Positions 51,564 through 61,133 of a stretch of 64,000 nt of DNA are shown here, piece by piece. Source of the DNA: JAJZXY01 sp046706185 (GTDB taxonomy: Archaea; Thermoplasmatota; Thermoplasmata; Sysuiplasmatales; Sysuiplasmataceae); the NCBI GenBank assembly GCA_046706185.1, contig JBJKPR010000003.1:3604-67603 (forward strand). Reading direction: 5' to 3'. Both the position numbers and the translations under genes were made by a program. Within the stretch, counting starts at the first letter, position 1; each line of letters begins with the position of its first letter. A model generated the notes under the pieces. The model was not told the DNA's origin, did no database searches, and saw only the letters and a program-made list of their open reading frames with translations.

Positions 51564-51613
51564 CTGTTACAGCCGACGCCGGATATCATCAGCGACATGT
51601 GGATGGAAGAGCT

Positions 51614-54292
51614 TCAGGAGGTACGGCCCTGATCAGGGCCACCCTCCTCCGCATCCGGTGAAGCTTCCGGATGTTCGGGAGATGCCGAAGCAGCCGTTCC
51701 CGGCTGCCCGTCGGGCTCGGCCGCTTCACGCACTCCGCCAACAGTCAGTGCGCCTCGTTTCGTTCTCCATTTCCTGAATGAAGAGTATTCAGAGTATATC
51801 GCAAGCGCCATGAAAAGTGTCGGGAGCAAATAGGAGGGGACGAGTATCTCGATGTACGGGGTGGACGGCGAGTAGTAGGATATGAGCCCGTAGAGCGCTT
51901 TGCCCAGGTACGGAGGAAACATGGTGAACAGCAGCGTGCCAGCCACGCTCACCTGAGTGACTGGAGACAGCAGTACGAAGGTGTGTGCGCCCGAAGAGAA
52001 TGAGTACGTCATTCGCGGAAGCACATAAACACCTGAATGTGGGACGCCGAAGCTGAAGTGAGCATCGAACGACTGGCCCGGAGAAAGTGCGCTTGTGTTC
52101 TGATAGGACATACCGGCCAGGCTTGTGGAGAGGCCTGACTGCAGCTCCTGGATACCAGGGAAGAAGACGGAAAGGCCGTTGACTGTAGAGTTGCCCATGT
52201 TGCTGACCACAGCGCTTACAGACAGCGTATCACCTGTTGCTGAGCTGGAGCTGGAGATGACCACTTCGGGTGGCAGAGGAGAGGAGAAGGTTAGGGTCGT
52301 GCTCGGGCTGATCTGGTTCTGGGCTGACACGTTGATAACAGTCCATCCGGAGGAGTTCACCGAACCGTTGACGTACTGCAAATTGTCAGTGAAGACAGTC
52401 CCGTTGAAACCCGACGGGAATGCCGCCGCGTTCAGATCATTGTAGCCGCTGGGCGTGAGTATTTCAAGTGATGATAACGATGCAGTGGGGCTGAAGGAAA
52501 CGGGGCTTGAGCCTATGACGGCTGAGAGGGGAAGCGAGTGAAAACCGGATCCGAAGGCGAAGTCGCTCTTGTAGAAAAGCCCGAAGCAGAATGATATGCT
52601 GCCTGATGGAAGAGAGAAAAGGGATGATGGACCGGCTGTTCCGTTCTGGGGCAGGAATCCTGAAAGACCTGCGTAGCCCACTGCAAGTAACCCGGAGCAT
52701 GACCCATACTTGGTGGCGCTGAAAAGCGAGCCCGATATCAGCTGTGAGGAAAGGCTGCCGACCAGGCCGTCCGGGTGAAGCGTGGGCAGGTAGGAGCCCG
52801 CAAGGCCGGAAGCCGACTTTTCGGCCGGAGCGTTAGTTCCATAAATGAAAAGGGCAGTTCCTGAGGACACCGGTGACGAGGCATTGCCGGAGGCAGAGGA
52901 TCCGCCGGGGAATAACCCGGAAAGCGGGGTGTTCGACGAGATATTGGCCATTTCCACAATGAGACTGAAGTGTTCGCCAGTCACGTTTGAGTAGTATGAC
53001 ACCTGCTCGTCTGCCACCTTTTGGGCTGAAAGGGGACCAGGATTGATCGAAATGAAAAGCAGCCCGGTCGGGATAAGCGGGATGAGGGAGGATGGCGAAA
53101 CTGGAAAGCCTGATGAGCCGGAGCTGTTCAGAGGCAGGTTGAGGAGACTGGCGAGCGGCATGTCAACAAGGTTCTGGTCAAGCAGGAGAAGTGACAGCCC
53201 GACCTGGGAATTCCCTGTGATGGAGCTCTGTGGAAGAGAGTAGTTCGAGGCGAATGCAAAACCTGAATAAAGGTTGCCATCTGAGGATATCAGGCTGGTG
53301 GATGCTTCCTCGTATGCTCCTTGAGCAGTGCTGACGTGTGCGATAGCGTCAACTGGAGAGGCTGTTTGCCCTGGCACATGGCTGGACACGAGACGAAGAA
53401 CTGCCCCCTTCATTTCAGCGAATTTCACAAGCGCGCCGGCATACGGAATGCCCATCCCCGACGAAGCATGCAGGGTGGATGGTTGCGTTGATCCGATGCC
53501 GTTCTGAGCCTGGGCATGAAACGTCCCTCCTGACAATCCCGATATGATAATACTCAGGGCCACCACAAGGGCAGCTAACGCAACGGCATTACTTGCCATC
53601 CTGCGCGGTTTGACGGAGGGGGAGTCTTCGAGGCTTACTATGTACTTCCGAGTGTAGTGTGCAACCAGCGAAGCAGTAATTAGCGAAACAGCAAAGGTCA
53701 GCATGTTGGTCAGGATTAACGGCAGGGCATATGTCGTGAAGAGGTTAGCGTATGACTGTGTCAGTGAAGATGAGCCCGAAATTGTGCCAAGACGCGGCAG
53801 CAGGCTTAGGAGTGTCTGGAAAAACTGGGAAATCACAGGCTCCGAAAGAAGAGTGAGTATGTTTGTGCCCGATGGTGGCGTCGGAATTGGAGGCAGCGAC
53901 GGGAGTCCAGGCAGGGGAGAGGTGCCACCTGGTGGCGATCCGCCCATTGTGCCCATGAGGGATGGCAGCAAACCGATGACTGCGCCAAGGATACCCACGA
54001 GCAGTATCGCCCAGCATGCGAAGTACACAGAGATCATTGAGACGATGGATCCCTTCACACGCCTGACAGACAGGCCGACCACTATTCCCACCGCGACCCA
54101 GGAAAATATCACGATCGGATAAATCAGCGGATCTCCCAGCAGCAGGAAGAAAAGACCGAGCATGAGAGCAACGCTGCTTCCGAAGTACGGGGAGAACCAG
54201 TTGACAATCGGAGAGTAATATGGGGAGAGAAGATAGTAGCCAATGATCACAGCCGTGGTGGTACCGAACACAAATCCTGAGAATTTACCCAT
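51614..54292 (-). CDS. Large membrane protein with extracytoplasmic beta-rich region, unknown family
   Basis: An 892-residue protein I do not recognise. Residues 1-110 contain three or four membrane spans, a Pro-rich loop (PPGGTSPLPGLPSLPPIPTPPSG) follows, then two more spans (about 185-215 and 235-255). Residues 260-790 are Ser/Gly/Leu-rich with many N-x-S/T sites and a C-terminal CARDB-like stretch (ATGDTLSVSAVVSNMGNSTVNGLSVFFPG). One or two final spans (about 800-845) precede a charged acidic tail (DAEEGGPDQGRTS) in the cytoplasm. An ATTAAATACG box lies about 36 nt before the ATG. It may scaffold or process surface proteins; the two thermopsin genes flank it. Confidence 0.72.
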   Translation of the reverse strand: MGKFSGFVFGTTTAVIIGYYLLSPYYSPIVNWFSPYFGSSVALMLGLFFLLLGDPLIYPIVIFSWVAVGIVVGLSVRRVKGSIVSMISVYFACWAILLVGILGAVIGLLPSLMGTMGGSPPGGTSPLPGLPSLPPIPTPPSGTNILTLLSEPVISQFFQTLLSLLPRLGTISGSSSLTQSYANLFTTYALPLILTNMLTFAVSLITASLVAHYTRKYIVSLEDSPSVKPRRMASNAVALAALVVALSIIISGLSGGTFHAQAQNGIGSTQPSTLHASSGMGIPYAGALVKFAEMKGAVLRLVSSHVPGQTASPVDAIAHVSTAQGAYEEASTSLISSDGNLYSGFAFASNYSLPQSSITGNSQVGLSLLLLDQNLVDMPLASLLNLPLNSSGSSGFPVSPSSLIPLIPTGLLFISINPGPLSAQKVADEQVSYYSNVTGEHFSLIVEMANISSNTPLSGLFPGGSSASGNASSPVSSGTALFIYGTNAPAEKSASGLAGSYLPTLHPDGLVGSLSSQLISGSLFSATKYGSCSGLLAVGYAGLSGFLPQNGTAGPSSLFSLPSGSISFCFGLFYKSDFAFGSGFHSLPLSAVIGSSPVSFSPTASLSSLEILTPSGYNDLNAAAFPSGFNGTVFTDNLQYVNGSVNSSGWTVINVSAQNQISPSTTLTFSSPLPPEVVISSSSSATGDTLSVSAVVSNMGNSTVNGLSVFFPGIQELQSGLSTSLAGMSYQNTSALSPGQSFDAHFSFGVPHSGVYVLPRMTYSFSSGAHTFVLLSPVTQVSVAGTLLFTMFPPYLGKALYGLISYYSPSTPYIEILVPSYLLPTLFMALAIYSEYSSFRKWRTKRGALTVGGVREAAEPDGQPGTAASASPEHPEASPDAEEGGPDQGRTS

Positions 54293-54564
54293 TGGCCCCC
54301 GCTGGTAAATTTATCTGTGCGTATTTAATAATATCCGGACAGTTTCCTGCTGTAACATGTGTGGATGGCTGCGTCAGGAGCCGCAGTAATGATGCCTCTG
54401 CATTCCCATGCACAGGCAGTGCTGCCCGGACAGGGCGATCCGCGACCATTCTGCGCCCACGGGCGCATATGATCGGGGAACATTGCCGCAGGCAATTCTG
54501 CAGACGACTGGAAGCATGCTTGACCTGGCGCGGATTGCAGCAGATGGGTGACAGGGGACGTGGG

Positions 54565-57500
54565 CTACTTTCTGCCCTTCCTCCTGGTCATTGCCACAGC
54601 CGCGACAGCTGCAACTATCACGACTACGATCACTACCAGGATAATTATGTCCGTCAGTGGCAGTGGCGACTGCGATGGAGAAGCTGGACTGACAGCCTGG
54701 AGGGTTATGGGCAGGTTCCTGGTCTGTCCGGTGGATAGCGTAACGTTGTCGTAGTATGTCTTGTAACCGGTGAGGGACACCACCACACTGTAGCTGCCCG
54801 CAGGCTCAGAGATGTTGAACGACCCGCCGCTTGTCGCGACAGTCACTCCGTTTACAGTCACAGTGGCATTCGATGGAGTGACTGTCCCAGTTATGTAGGA
54901 GTAATGGGTGAACTGGACATTCTGGTTCGCGCTGGTCCCGCTAACTGTAATCTGGCCGCCGAAGGGCGACGCGTAGTAGCCTGTTGTGTTCGTCACCGAG
55001 AACGAATATGTGCCGTTAGGCTCGTTGAACGTAATCGATGTGCCTGACGACGTCTGTTTCACGCCGTTCAGTGTGGCTGACCAGGATGTTCCAGAAGGAA
55101 GGCCCGATTCGGTCAGCGTAACAGCGTAAGTAACAGCCGTGAAACTGACTGCAGCGCCAGTTGCAGCGCCCGCAACTGTCAGAGAACCCGAGCTCGATGA
55201 CAGCGTGTAGCCGGAGACCTTCCCTACCGAATACTGGTAAGTGCCGTTAGGCTCGTTGAATGTTATGGAACCTGTCGTGGAGGATGATGTCTGGCTGCCG
55301 AGCGTCACGCTCCAGCCTGTCCCTGAAGAGAGACCGCTCTCGGTGAAGGTCACCGCATATGTCACAAGGCTGAACGAGACGGGAACATTCACAGGCGATC
55401 CTGAGACGGTAAACGAACCTGTATACGCGGCAGGCGCGTAAGTTCTGTTGCCCGAGGCAACTGTATACGAATACGTTGAATCTGGTTCGTAGAAGGAGAT
55501 TGTGCTGGTGGTTGAGTGGAACGACTGCCCGTTTGTGAGATTGACAAACCACTCTGTCCCAGATGGCAGACCGCTTGACTGGAAAGTCACCTGGTACCCT
55601 GTTACAGCGCTGCTTCCAAGCGGGTGGTAGTCATAGACACCGTTGGAGATAAGATATGGCTGCAGCGTTCCGTTGGCATAGGCTGTGTGCCAGTCGGCCC
55701 AGTAATTCCCTGTCAGGCTCAGGTTGAAATAGTTGCCTGAGACGGAATACGCCTGGATATGCAGTGCACTGTAAACGGCTGTCGAGCCGTTGTTGTCCAC
55801 GAAGTTGTCATTGTAGACATAGTTTCCAGTGCCTGCTGTTATGCTGACACCGTATCCTGTGTCGCCACTGATGTCGCTGCCAGTTATGCTGTTTGAACTT
55901 CCAGTGACGCTGATCCCGACTGCATCCTCGTATGCATAGAGGTTGGAGAACGTCGAATTGTCGGTCTCAATCAAGAAACCTTCAGCGCCGCCGTACGATG
56001 AGTTGACATTTGAGACAGAGCTGTCGTTTCCGGAGAGGATGAAGCCATATGCGGAGCTGGACGCCTGAGCGTTCTGAAGTACGCTGCTTGAAAGCGATAT
56101 GTTCACACCGTAGTAGTAGCCGCTCTCTTGTATGGCGGCCATGGTGCTGTTGCTGATGCCCCCCTGGATAAATCCGAGGCTTGCTGGTGTGGCGGGTGTT
56201 GAGTATCCCGAGTAGAGGAATGTTCCGTTCACGTAAGACACAACGGAATCATTGAGGGCCAAAAGAAGAGCGGTGCTGTTGTTGAGTGCTGTGATGCCGC
56301 TGACAGAGGCATAGCTCCCTTCAACCAGGGCGGCCAGAGACTGGTCTGACGCCCTGATGTTGCTCACATTGACGTAATTGCCCAATATCTCTTCAGCAGC
56401 CGACTGGTTGTATGCAACCATGTTTGTCAGAGTACTGGAATTGCCCGGAGCATCGAGGAAACCAAGCGCGCCGTTAGCAGCGTAGAATCCTGACGCGCTT
56501 ATGTTGGTACAGTCAATGCCGTAGAAACCTGCCGACCCGTTATAGGCAGCAAGCTGGTTAACGGTCGAGTTGTTGGTGTAGATTGCCTCGATGGCAAAGT
56601 CTCCGCCCGAAGAGTTGAAATTGCTGAGTGTAAGGTGGTTGTCGTATAAGCCAGCGAACCCTGAAGCCAGGGAGGAAGCGTTTATGTTAGATGCGGTATC
56701 TGAGCTGCCAAAGACGACTTCAGCACCATATGCATTACCCCCTCCAGACGACACGTTGCCAGAAGCGACCACGTTGTTTATGGAGGAGTTGTTTGTGGCC
56801 AAGTAGCCCACGCCGAAGCCGTATTCACCGCTCAACGGCGCACTGACGCTGATGTTAGTGGCCGAAACAGATGTGGAATATTCGGCAATTGCTCCGGCCG
56901 CAAACCCGCCGGCCGAGGGGTCTACAACAAGATTCCCCAATGAGACGGAAGAAGAATAAACTATGACTATTCCATATCCGCCTATGCTGTTCTGCTGATT
57001 GACCTGAATTGAATTGGAGTAGCCAATCAGAATACCGCTCTCGTTCGTTGAAACATTCTGGACGAGAATGTTTGATGAGCCAATGATGGCGATGGCGCTC
57101 GTGGGGGAAGCAAGCATCGAGATATTACGAATAACAGAATTGCTGCTTGAGAAGAAGCCGTAGACCTGATTGTAGTCAGTTGCGACGTACGAGCTGCCTC
57201 CTATGTAGTACAGGCTGTTCGCCTCGTAAACACTCTGTACTGCAAGGCTCGTACTCACACCTTCGACTGCCATGAGTATGAATTCAGGGTAGCCGAAATC
57301 GTTGGCCTCCATGAAAGATGCGTTCAGCGTTATTGTCAGGTTGGAGATCCTTCCCGGGCCGGAAAGGAGCGATGTGATCGCAAGCGCATTGGCATTTCCA
57401 ACAGCATATATTGGTGCATAAAGAAGGCCCGGGTTGGAGACCATAGCAAATACAGTTGAAGTGTTTGAACTGAAAATCGTGCTGAACTGCGAATAGTAGT

Positions 57501-58992
57501 TGGCCATCAGGAGTATGTTGTAACTGTTTGGTGACACGGTAAAGTTGAGGTTGCCGTACTGCGTTACAGGCGCAAAAGAAGTCGCGCTGCCTATCCCTGC
57601 AAATGCGAATGCCCAGGAGGGGGAGATGACTGCATTGAGTGTTATATACCCCTCAGCGGCGCCGCCAGCCGTGTTCCAAAGCCCTGAAAGGGTGGAGGGA
57701 CCCTGACTGAGATACCCTGTCCTTCCCATCCAGTAAGTCGAGATTCCGGCGCTTGTTTCGCCGGTGTCTGTACCGTAAGAATAGGCGGAGGGGACAGGAG
57801 AATAACCGCTGCCATTAAGGTAATAGATGGTTGCCTGTCCGCTGAGGTTCTGTATCATGGCATTTGTTCCTCCACCCGGCCCGCCGAAGATAAGCTCAGA
57901 GTCGTAGAGGAGGCCGGCAGGAGTGCTGGAACTGCCGTTTACCTCGAACGCCGGGGCAATGGGGGTTATGGAGGAATTGAAGAGCACTGTGTCGTAGGAG
58001 CCCGAGACAAGCGGGCCGCCACCTACGCTGTAGGTGTAATTGAAGAAAACAGCGGGGCGGTTATCAAACACAGATGCGTTGTTGTAGAAGCTTAGCTTGA
58101 GAGGGTAAGATATTGGAATTGTCGGCCCTATGTCGTAATAGAAATTGGATGCAATCCCGTTTCCGCTGTAGATGGTGTTGCTGTTGAGGGAAGCACCGGA
58201 GGAGGAGAAATTCCAGATGTTGTCTATGAAAGTCAGTGAAGTGGAGTTTATGAGAGCAACATTCTGGGTCCAGTAAACACCGTTCGTGGTTCCGCCAACG
58301 GTGACGTTTGACATGACTGTGTTGAACTGAATGCCAGAGGAATTGGAGGAGGCGGTGAGTGGTGCGTTTGCGGGTGTGCTGGTCACATAGCTGTTAAGCA
58401 GTACTGTCCCATCAAAGCTTGAAGTATAGTATGTGTAGCTCCCGGCCGCTCCGAGCCCGTAGTTGGCGAGTCCCATCGGCGCGGGAACAGAAGTGTAAAG
58501 CGGTGAGACCTGGTTTGAGGCAGTGAAGTGGAAATTGGGAAGGTAGACGTAGCTCTGCTTCACCTGCCCGCTGGATATCATGGATGAAACGTTGCTATAC
58601 AACTGGCTGAATTTGCCATTCACCTGATTGCCCGCCCGGCCGGGCAGGGAGATTACAGTCCCGAGGTAGCCGGACGCACCGGCTGTTTGATGCCCGGACA
58701 ACAAACCCTGATGGAAGGAAGAACCGAAAATTCCATTGAAAGCGTTGCGGAAATAGTTTGAATTGGGGGAAAGGGGGCCCGCTACTGGACCTGCCAGGCC
58801 AGGGGCCGCCCTTTGCGATGTGGGCACGTTTGACGTCGATGAGTGGCGCCCATTGTTGTATAAGGCTCCAGCGCCAAGCCCGAAGAATGCGACGAAACAA
58901 CCAGATAAAACAAACAGTGCAGCTATTGCAGCCACAATAAACACGCGCGATCTTGTAACTGTCCCGTACCTAGAGCAAACAAATGAAGACAA
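54565..58992 (-). CDS. Giant thermopsin-family surface protein with beta-helix and repeat domains
   Basis: A 1475-residue protein. A signal/anchor (about 15-45) is followed by a thermopsin domain (about 160-450: VSPLYTSVPAPMGLANYGL, QFNTVMSNVTV, GVYWTQNV, YGTDTGETSAG). Then a long right-handed beta-helix (about 560-1130, repeated short segments with Asn/Ser turns, NosD-like), three tandem 75-80-residue domains (YAVTLTESGLPSGTSWSATL type, 1130-1360), a PEGA-like domain (1365-1432), a C-terminal span and the basic tail RRKGRK. TTG is the start, supported by AAGGAGG 9 nt upstream and an AT-rich promoter. Thus anchored at both ends, or cleaved after export. Confidence 0.87.
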   Translation of the reverse strand: MSSFVCSRYGTVTRSRVFIVAAIAALFVLSGCFVAFFGLGAGALYNNGRHSSTSNVPTSQRAAPGLAGPVAGPLSPNSNYFRNAFNGIFGSSFHQGLLSGHQTAGASGYLGTVISLPGRAGNQVNGKFSQLYSNVSSMISSGQVKQSYVYLPNFHFTASNQVSPLYTSVPAPMGLANYGLGAAGSYTYYTSSFDGTVLLNSYVTSTPANAPLTASSNSSGIQFNTVMSNVTVGGTTNGVYWTQNVALINSTSLTFIDNIWNFSSSGASLNSNTIYSGNGIASNFYYDIGPTIPISYPLKLSFYNNASVFDNRPAVFFNYTYSVGGGPLVSGSYDTVLFNSSITPIAPAFEVNGSSSTPAGLLYDSELIFGGPGGGTNAMIQNLSGQATIYYLNGSGYSPVPSAYSYGTDTGETSAGISTYWMGRTGYLSQGPSTLSGLWNTAGGAAEGYITLNAVISPSWAFAFAGIGSATSFAPVTQYGNLNFTVSPNSYNILLMANYYSQFSTIFSSNTSTVFAMVSNPGLLYAPIYAVGNANALAITSLLSGPGRISNLTITLNASFMEANDFGYPEFILMAVEGVSTSLAVQSVYEANSLYYIGGSSYVATDYNQVYGFFSSSNSVIRNISMLASPTSAIAIIGSSNILVQNVSTNESGILIGYSNSIQVNQQNSIGGYGIVIVYSSSVSLGNLVVDPSAGGFAAGAIAEYSTSVSATNISVSAPLSGEYGFGVGYLATNNSSINNVVASGNVSSGGGNAYGAEVVFGSSDTASNINASSLASGFAGLYDNHLTLSNFNSSGGDFAIEAIYTNNSTVNQLAAYNGSAGFYGIDCTNISASGFYAANGALGFLDAPGNSSTLTNMVAYNQSAAEEILGNYVNVSNIRASDQSLAALVEGSYASVSGITALNNSTALLLALNDSVVSYVNGTFLYSGYSTPATPASLGFIQGGISNSTMAAIQESGYYYGVNISLSSSVLQNAQASSSAYGFILSGNDSSVSNVNSSYGGAEGFLIETDNSTFSNLYAYEDAVGISVTGSSNSITGSDISGDTGYGVSITAGTGNYVYNDNFVDNNGSTAVYSALHIQAYSVSGNYFNLSLTGNYWADWHTAYANGTLQPYLISNGVYDYHPLGSSAVTGYQVTFQSSGLPSGTEWFVNLTNGQSFHSTTSTISFYEPDSTYSYTVASGNRTYAPAAYTGSFTVSGSPVNVPVSFSLVTYAVTFTESGLSSGTGWSVTLGSQTSSSTTGSITFNEPNGTYQYSVGKVSGYTLSSSSGSLTVAGAATGAAVSFTAVTYAVTLTESGLPSGTSWSATLNGVKQTSSGTSITFNEPNGTYSFSVTNTTGYYASPFGGQITVSGTSANQNVQFTHYSYITGTVTPSNATVTVNGVTVATSGGSFNISEPAGSYSVVVSLTGYKTYYDNVTLSTGQTRNLPITLQAVSPASPSQSPLPLTDIIILVVIVVVIVAAVAAVAMTRRKGRK
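55010..55260. repeat. Intragenic 231-bp repeat units in the giant thermopsin gene
   Basis: A 20-bp block, GTGCCGTTAGGCTCGTTGAA, occurs at 55010-55029 and identically at 55241-55260, 231 bp (77 codons) apart. It encodes the FNEPNGTY turn of consecutive C-terminal domains. Identity at the DNA level is higher than the surrounding protein similarity, so the domains were copied, or gene-converted, recently. Confidence 0.7.
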
Positions 58993-59154
58993 AAACTCTG
59001 CCTCCTTGGCGCCCCATCGTGTATTGTTTATTTAATATTTGTTTAAAATTGATCGGTCTGGCACTTGCTGTTGGCGTTCACCACCCCTGCTGCTGGCATG
59101 CGAAACATATCGGGCCCAGCGAAGTTCAAATACAGACGCCTCCTTGCTCGATTA

Positions 59155-59688
59155 GTGTCGGAACATTCTGGAGTTTTGATTGGTAAAAGGAAACAGGAAA
59201 TAAGAGTAAGACACGTACTTGCTGGAGAGTGGGCTATTTACCGTCAGATGCGCCTGCGTGCTCTACAGACAGATCCATCTGCGTTCTGCACCAAGCTGGA
59301 GGATGAACAGCAGCAGAGTGAGCACTCCTGGAAGAAGAGGACCGTGGTGAAAGCAGCCTCTGGCGATGAGGCACTGTGGCTCTCATTTTCAGGTGGAAGG
59401 GCAGTAGGTATGGCAGGAATCTGCTTCGAGGATGATGGTTTCCACCTCTGCCACATGTGGGTAGACCCCGATTTCAGGGGACAAGGAGCAGGGTCGACAC
59501 TCGTCTTTGCTGCAATAGCATGGGCCAGGCAGAACAGGCCGGACACTGCCATCAAGCTCGAGGTCAACCCTGAACAACTTGCAGCAGTCAGGCTCTATCA
59601 AAAGTGCGGCTTCGAACGGACGGGACGTCAGGAAAAAATGCCTCATTCACGATGTCAGGTGATCGAGGAGATGGTTCTGAGAGATTGA
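59155..59688 (+). CDS. GNAT-family N-acetyltransferase
   Basis: A 177-residue acetyltransferase. The motif VDPDFRGQGAGSTLVFAAIAWARQN holds the acetyl-CoA loop (RGQGAG), preceded by GICFEDDGFHLCHMW and followed by LEVNPEQLAAVRLYQKCGFERTGR. The N-terminal part (EIRVRHVLAGEWAIYRQMRLRALQTDPSAF) is typical of small-molecule or protein acetyltransferases. Start is GTG or a TTG seven codons later; a TTCAAATACA box lies about 28 nt before the GTG. The frame extends a further 30 codons upstream without resemblance. Confidence 0.85.
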   Translation: MSEHSGVLIGKRKQEIRVRHVLAGEWAIYRQMRLRALQTDPSAFCTKLEDEQQQSEHSWKKRTVVKAASGDEALWLSFSGGRAVGMAGICFEDDGFHLCHMWVDPDFRGQGAGSTLVFAAIAWARQNRPDTAIKLEVNPEQLAAVRLYQKCGFERTGRQEKMPHSRCQVIEEMVLRD

Positions 59689-59910
59689 GGCTTGTTTAGC
59701 CGGAATGCAGAGCTGAATCGCTTTCACCTGTGAAAAATGGACCGTTCCACTTCAGAGTGTACAGTGCCGATGGTTTGGCCATTCTCGCGCAGTTGATGTG
59801 GAAGCCACTCGATTGCAGCCCCTGGCGCAGTTCCATCTGGAGGAATGGACTGCAAACGTCACAGGACGCGAATGCGAGCTGGGACAATCGCCTTGGCCTG
59901 CAGTTTGGCC

Positions 59911-60603
59911 TCAATCTACCGAGCCTCTCTCCCGGACCTGGACCACATACAGTACACGAATGGGAAAATCACCCGCCCCCTCTTCAGTTTCCACCTGTTC
60001 GGCAGTTGTCATTGAAAGCGGTGTGACAGACTGTATGTATTTCGCTGAGAAGTAGACAAGCGTCGACCCGAAGGGCGAGTGGTCGAACGTATCCGGCCCG
60101 ACATGCCTTCCCTTTCCGTACCACGGGTCGCTGGTCGACCTCACCGAGAAAAGATGCAGGCCGCCCCGCTTCAGCACCCTCGCTATTTCCTTGAAAAGAG
60201 ACTGGTGTTCCTCCCTTGTGAAGTGCATGTTGAGAAACAGGTTCGAGTAAACTGCGTCATATTTCCCAGATGGGGTCGCCCCCAGGAAAGTCAGTGCGTC
60301 AGACTCGACGAGCCTCGTATCCTGGTCTCCCTCAAAACGCCTGCTCGCCTCCCTCATACCCTCTGAAGAGAGTTCGACGCCCGTGAGTTCAAACCCGTTG
60401 CGCCGAAGGAAAGCGATATCTCTGCCGTATCCGAAGCCGAGTTCCAATACAGAGCGTGCATTACACCTCTTCATGAATGGAACAGACCACCTGGCGAACG
60501 GGCTCTCCTCCGGCCCGAAGAACTCGGGGTCGGAATGATACATTGCATCCCAGAATGTTTTCTGGCCCGCCGCCCTCTTGAGCCTTCCATCAGCCCCGGC
60601 CAT
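59911..60603 (-). CDS. SAM-dependent class I methyltransferase
   Basis: A 230-residue methyltransferase of unknown substrate. Motif I is SVLELGFGYGRDIAFLRRNGFELTGVELS, followed by the post-I region DALTF and KYDAVYSNLFLNMHF (motif II) and VLKRGGLHLFSVRSTSDPWYGKG (motif III). The last part (YSAKYIQSVTPLSMTTAEQVETEEG) is small-molecule type rather than RNA type. It is the only gene in a stretch whose 3' side is gene-poor. Confidence 0.86.
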   Translation of the reverse strand: MAGADGRLKRAAGQKTFWDAMYHSDPEFFGPEESPFARWSVPFMKRCNARSVLELGFGYGRDIAFLRRNGFELTGVELSSEGMREASRRFEGDQDTRLVESDALTFLGATPSGKYDAVYSNLFLNMHFTREEHQSLFKEIARVLKRGGLHLFSVRSTSDPWYGKGRHVGPDTFDHSPFGSTLVYFSAKYIQSVTPLSMTTAEQVETEEGAGDFPIRVLYVVQVRERGSVD

Positions 60604-61133
60604 GACAGGTGATGGAAATGAACATACTAAGTGTTTATCTGCAATTGACCGAATGTAAGTCCAGTATCCATGCTGAAATTCCAGCGAGGGCTTAAGGCCA
60701 GGGAAAGTCGAGCGGGGGAGTAGTTTCTTTTCGAAAATCCGGTCCTTTCGCCCTTCACCATGGTAAAGGGATGGTGCTCAGGCAACCATATCGGCGGCTG
60801 AGGGACATCTTCAGACTTTTTGACCGCCCGAGGGCCGCATGCTCGCAAGCAACAGGATGATTGACTTTCTTCCTGGCGGCGAAATCCGGCTGCACGGACC
60901 AGGACTGAGATGGTGTATACAGTATATCCTGGACGCATGATTTGAACGAAGAGCATTCATCCATGGTTCCGTGTCAGCCCGATGGGTGGGAGAGGTCGAC
61001 AATCTGCGAAGGAGCCGCCAAGTCAATTCTGAAACATCCGAACTTACCGAGGTACATTCGCTGTGCCCTTGCTGGAATGCAGACTCTGACACCTTGTGTG
61101 CTTTGCGGGAGCGGTGAGAATGCAGTCGAAAGG
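60604..61133. other. Gene-poor region of 530 nt
   Basis: No frame here shows family resemblance, a ribosome-binding site and plausible codon use together. A 20-bp near-palindrome lies at 60751-60770 and an AT-rich GTATACAGTATAT box near 60913-60926. Frames of about 100 codons on both strands have mixed, low-complexity translation and are judged non-coding. A small RNA or decayed gene is possible. Confidence 0.4.
60751..60770. repeat. 20-bp near-palindrome in gene-poor region
   Basis: CCCTTCACCATGGTAAAGGG pairs with itself at 9 of 10 positions (single C/A mismatch at positions 6/15). It is the most symmetrical element of the region. No gene starts within 100 nt, so an operator role is not evident; it may be a hairpin of a short RNA or a binding site for a chromosomal protein. 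Confidence 0.35.

Noticed and set aside
60930..60950. A T-loop-like ATTTGAAC sequence suggesting a tRNA on the minus strand
   Set aside because: The flanking bases do not form a T-stem or an acceptor stem.
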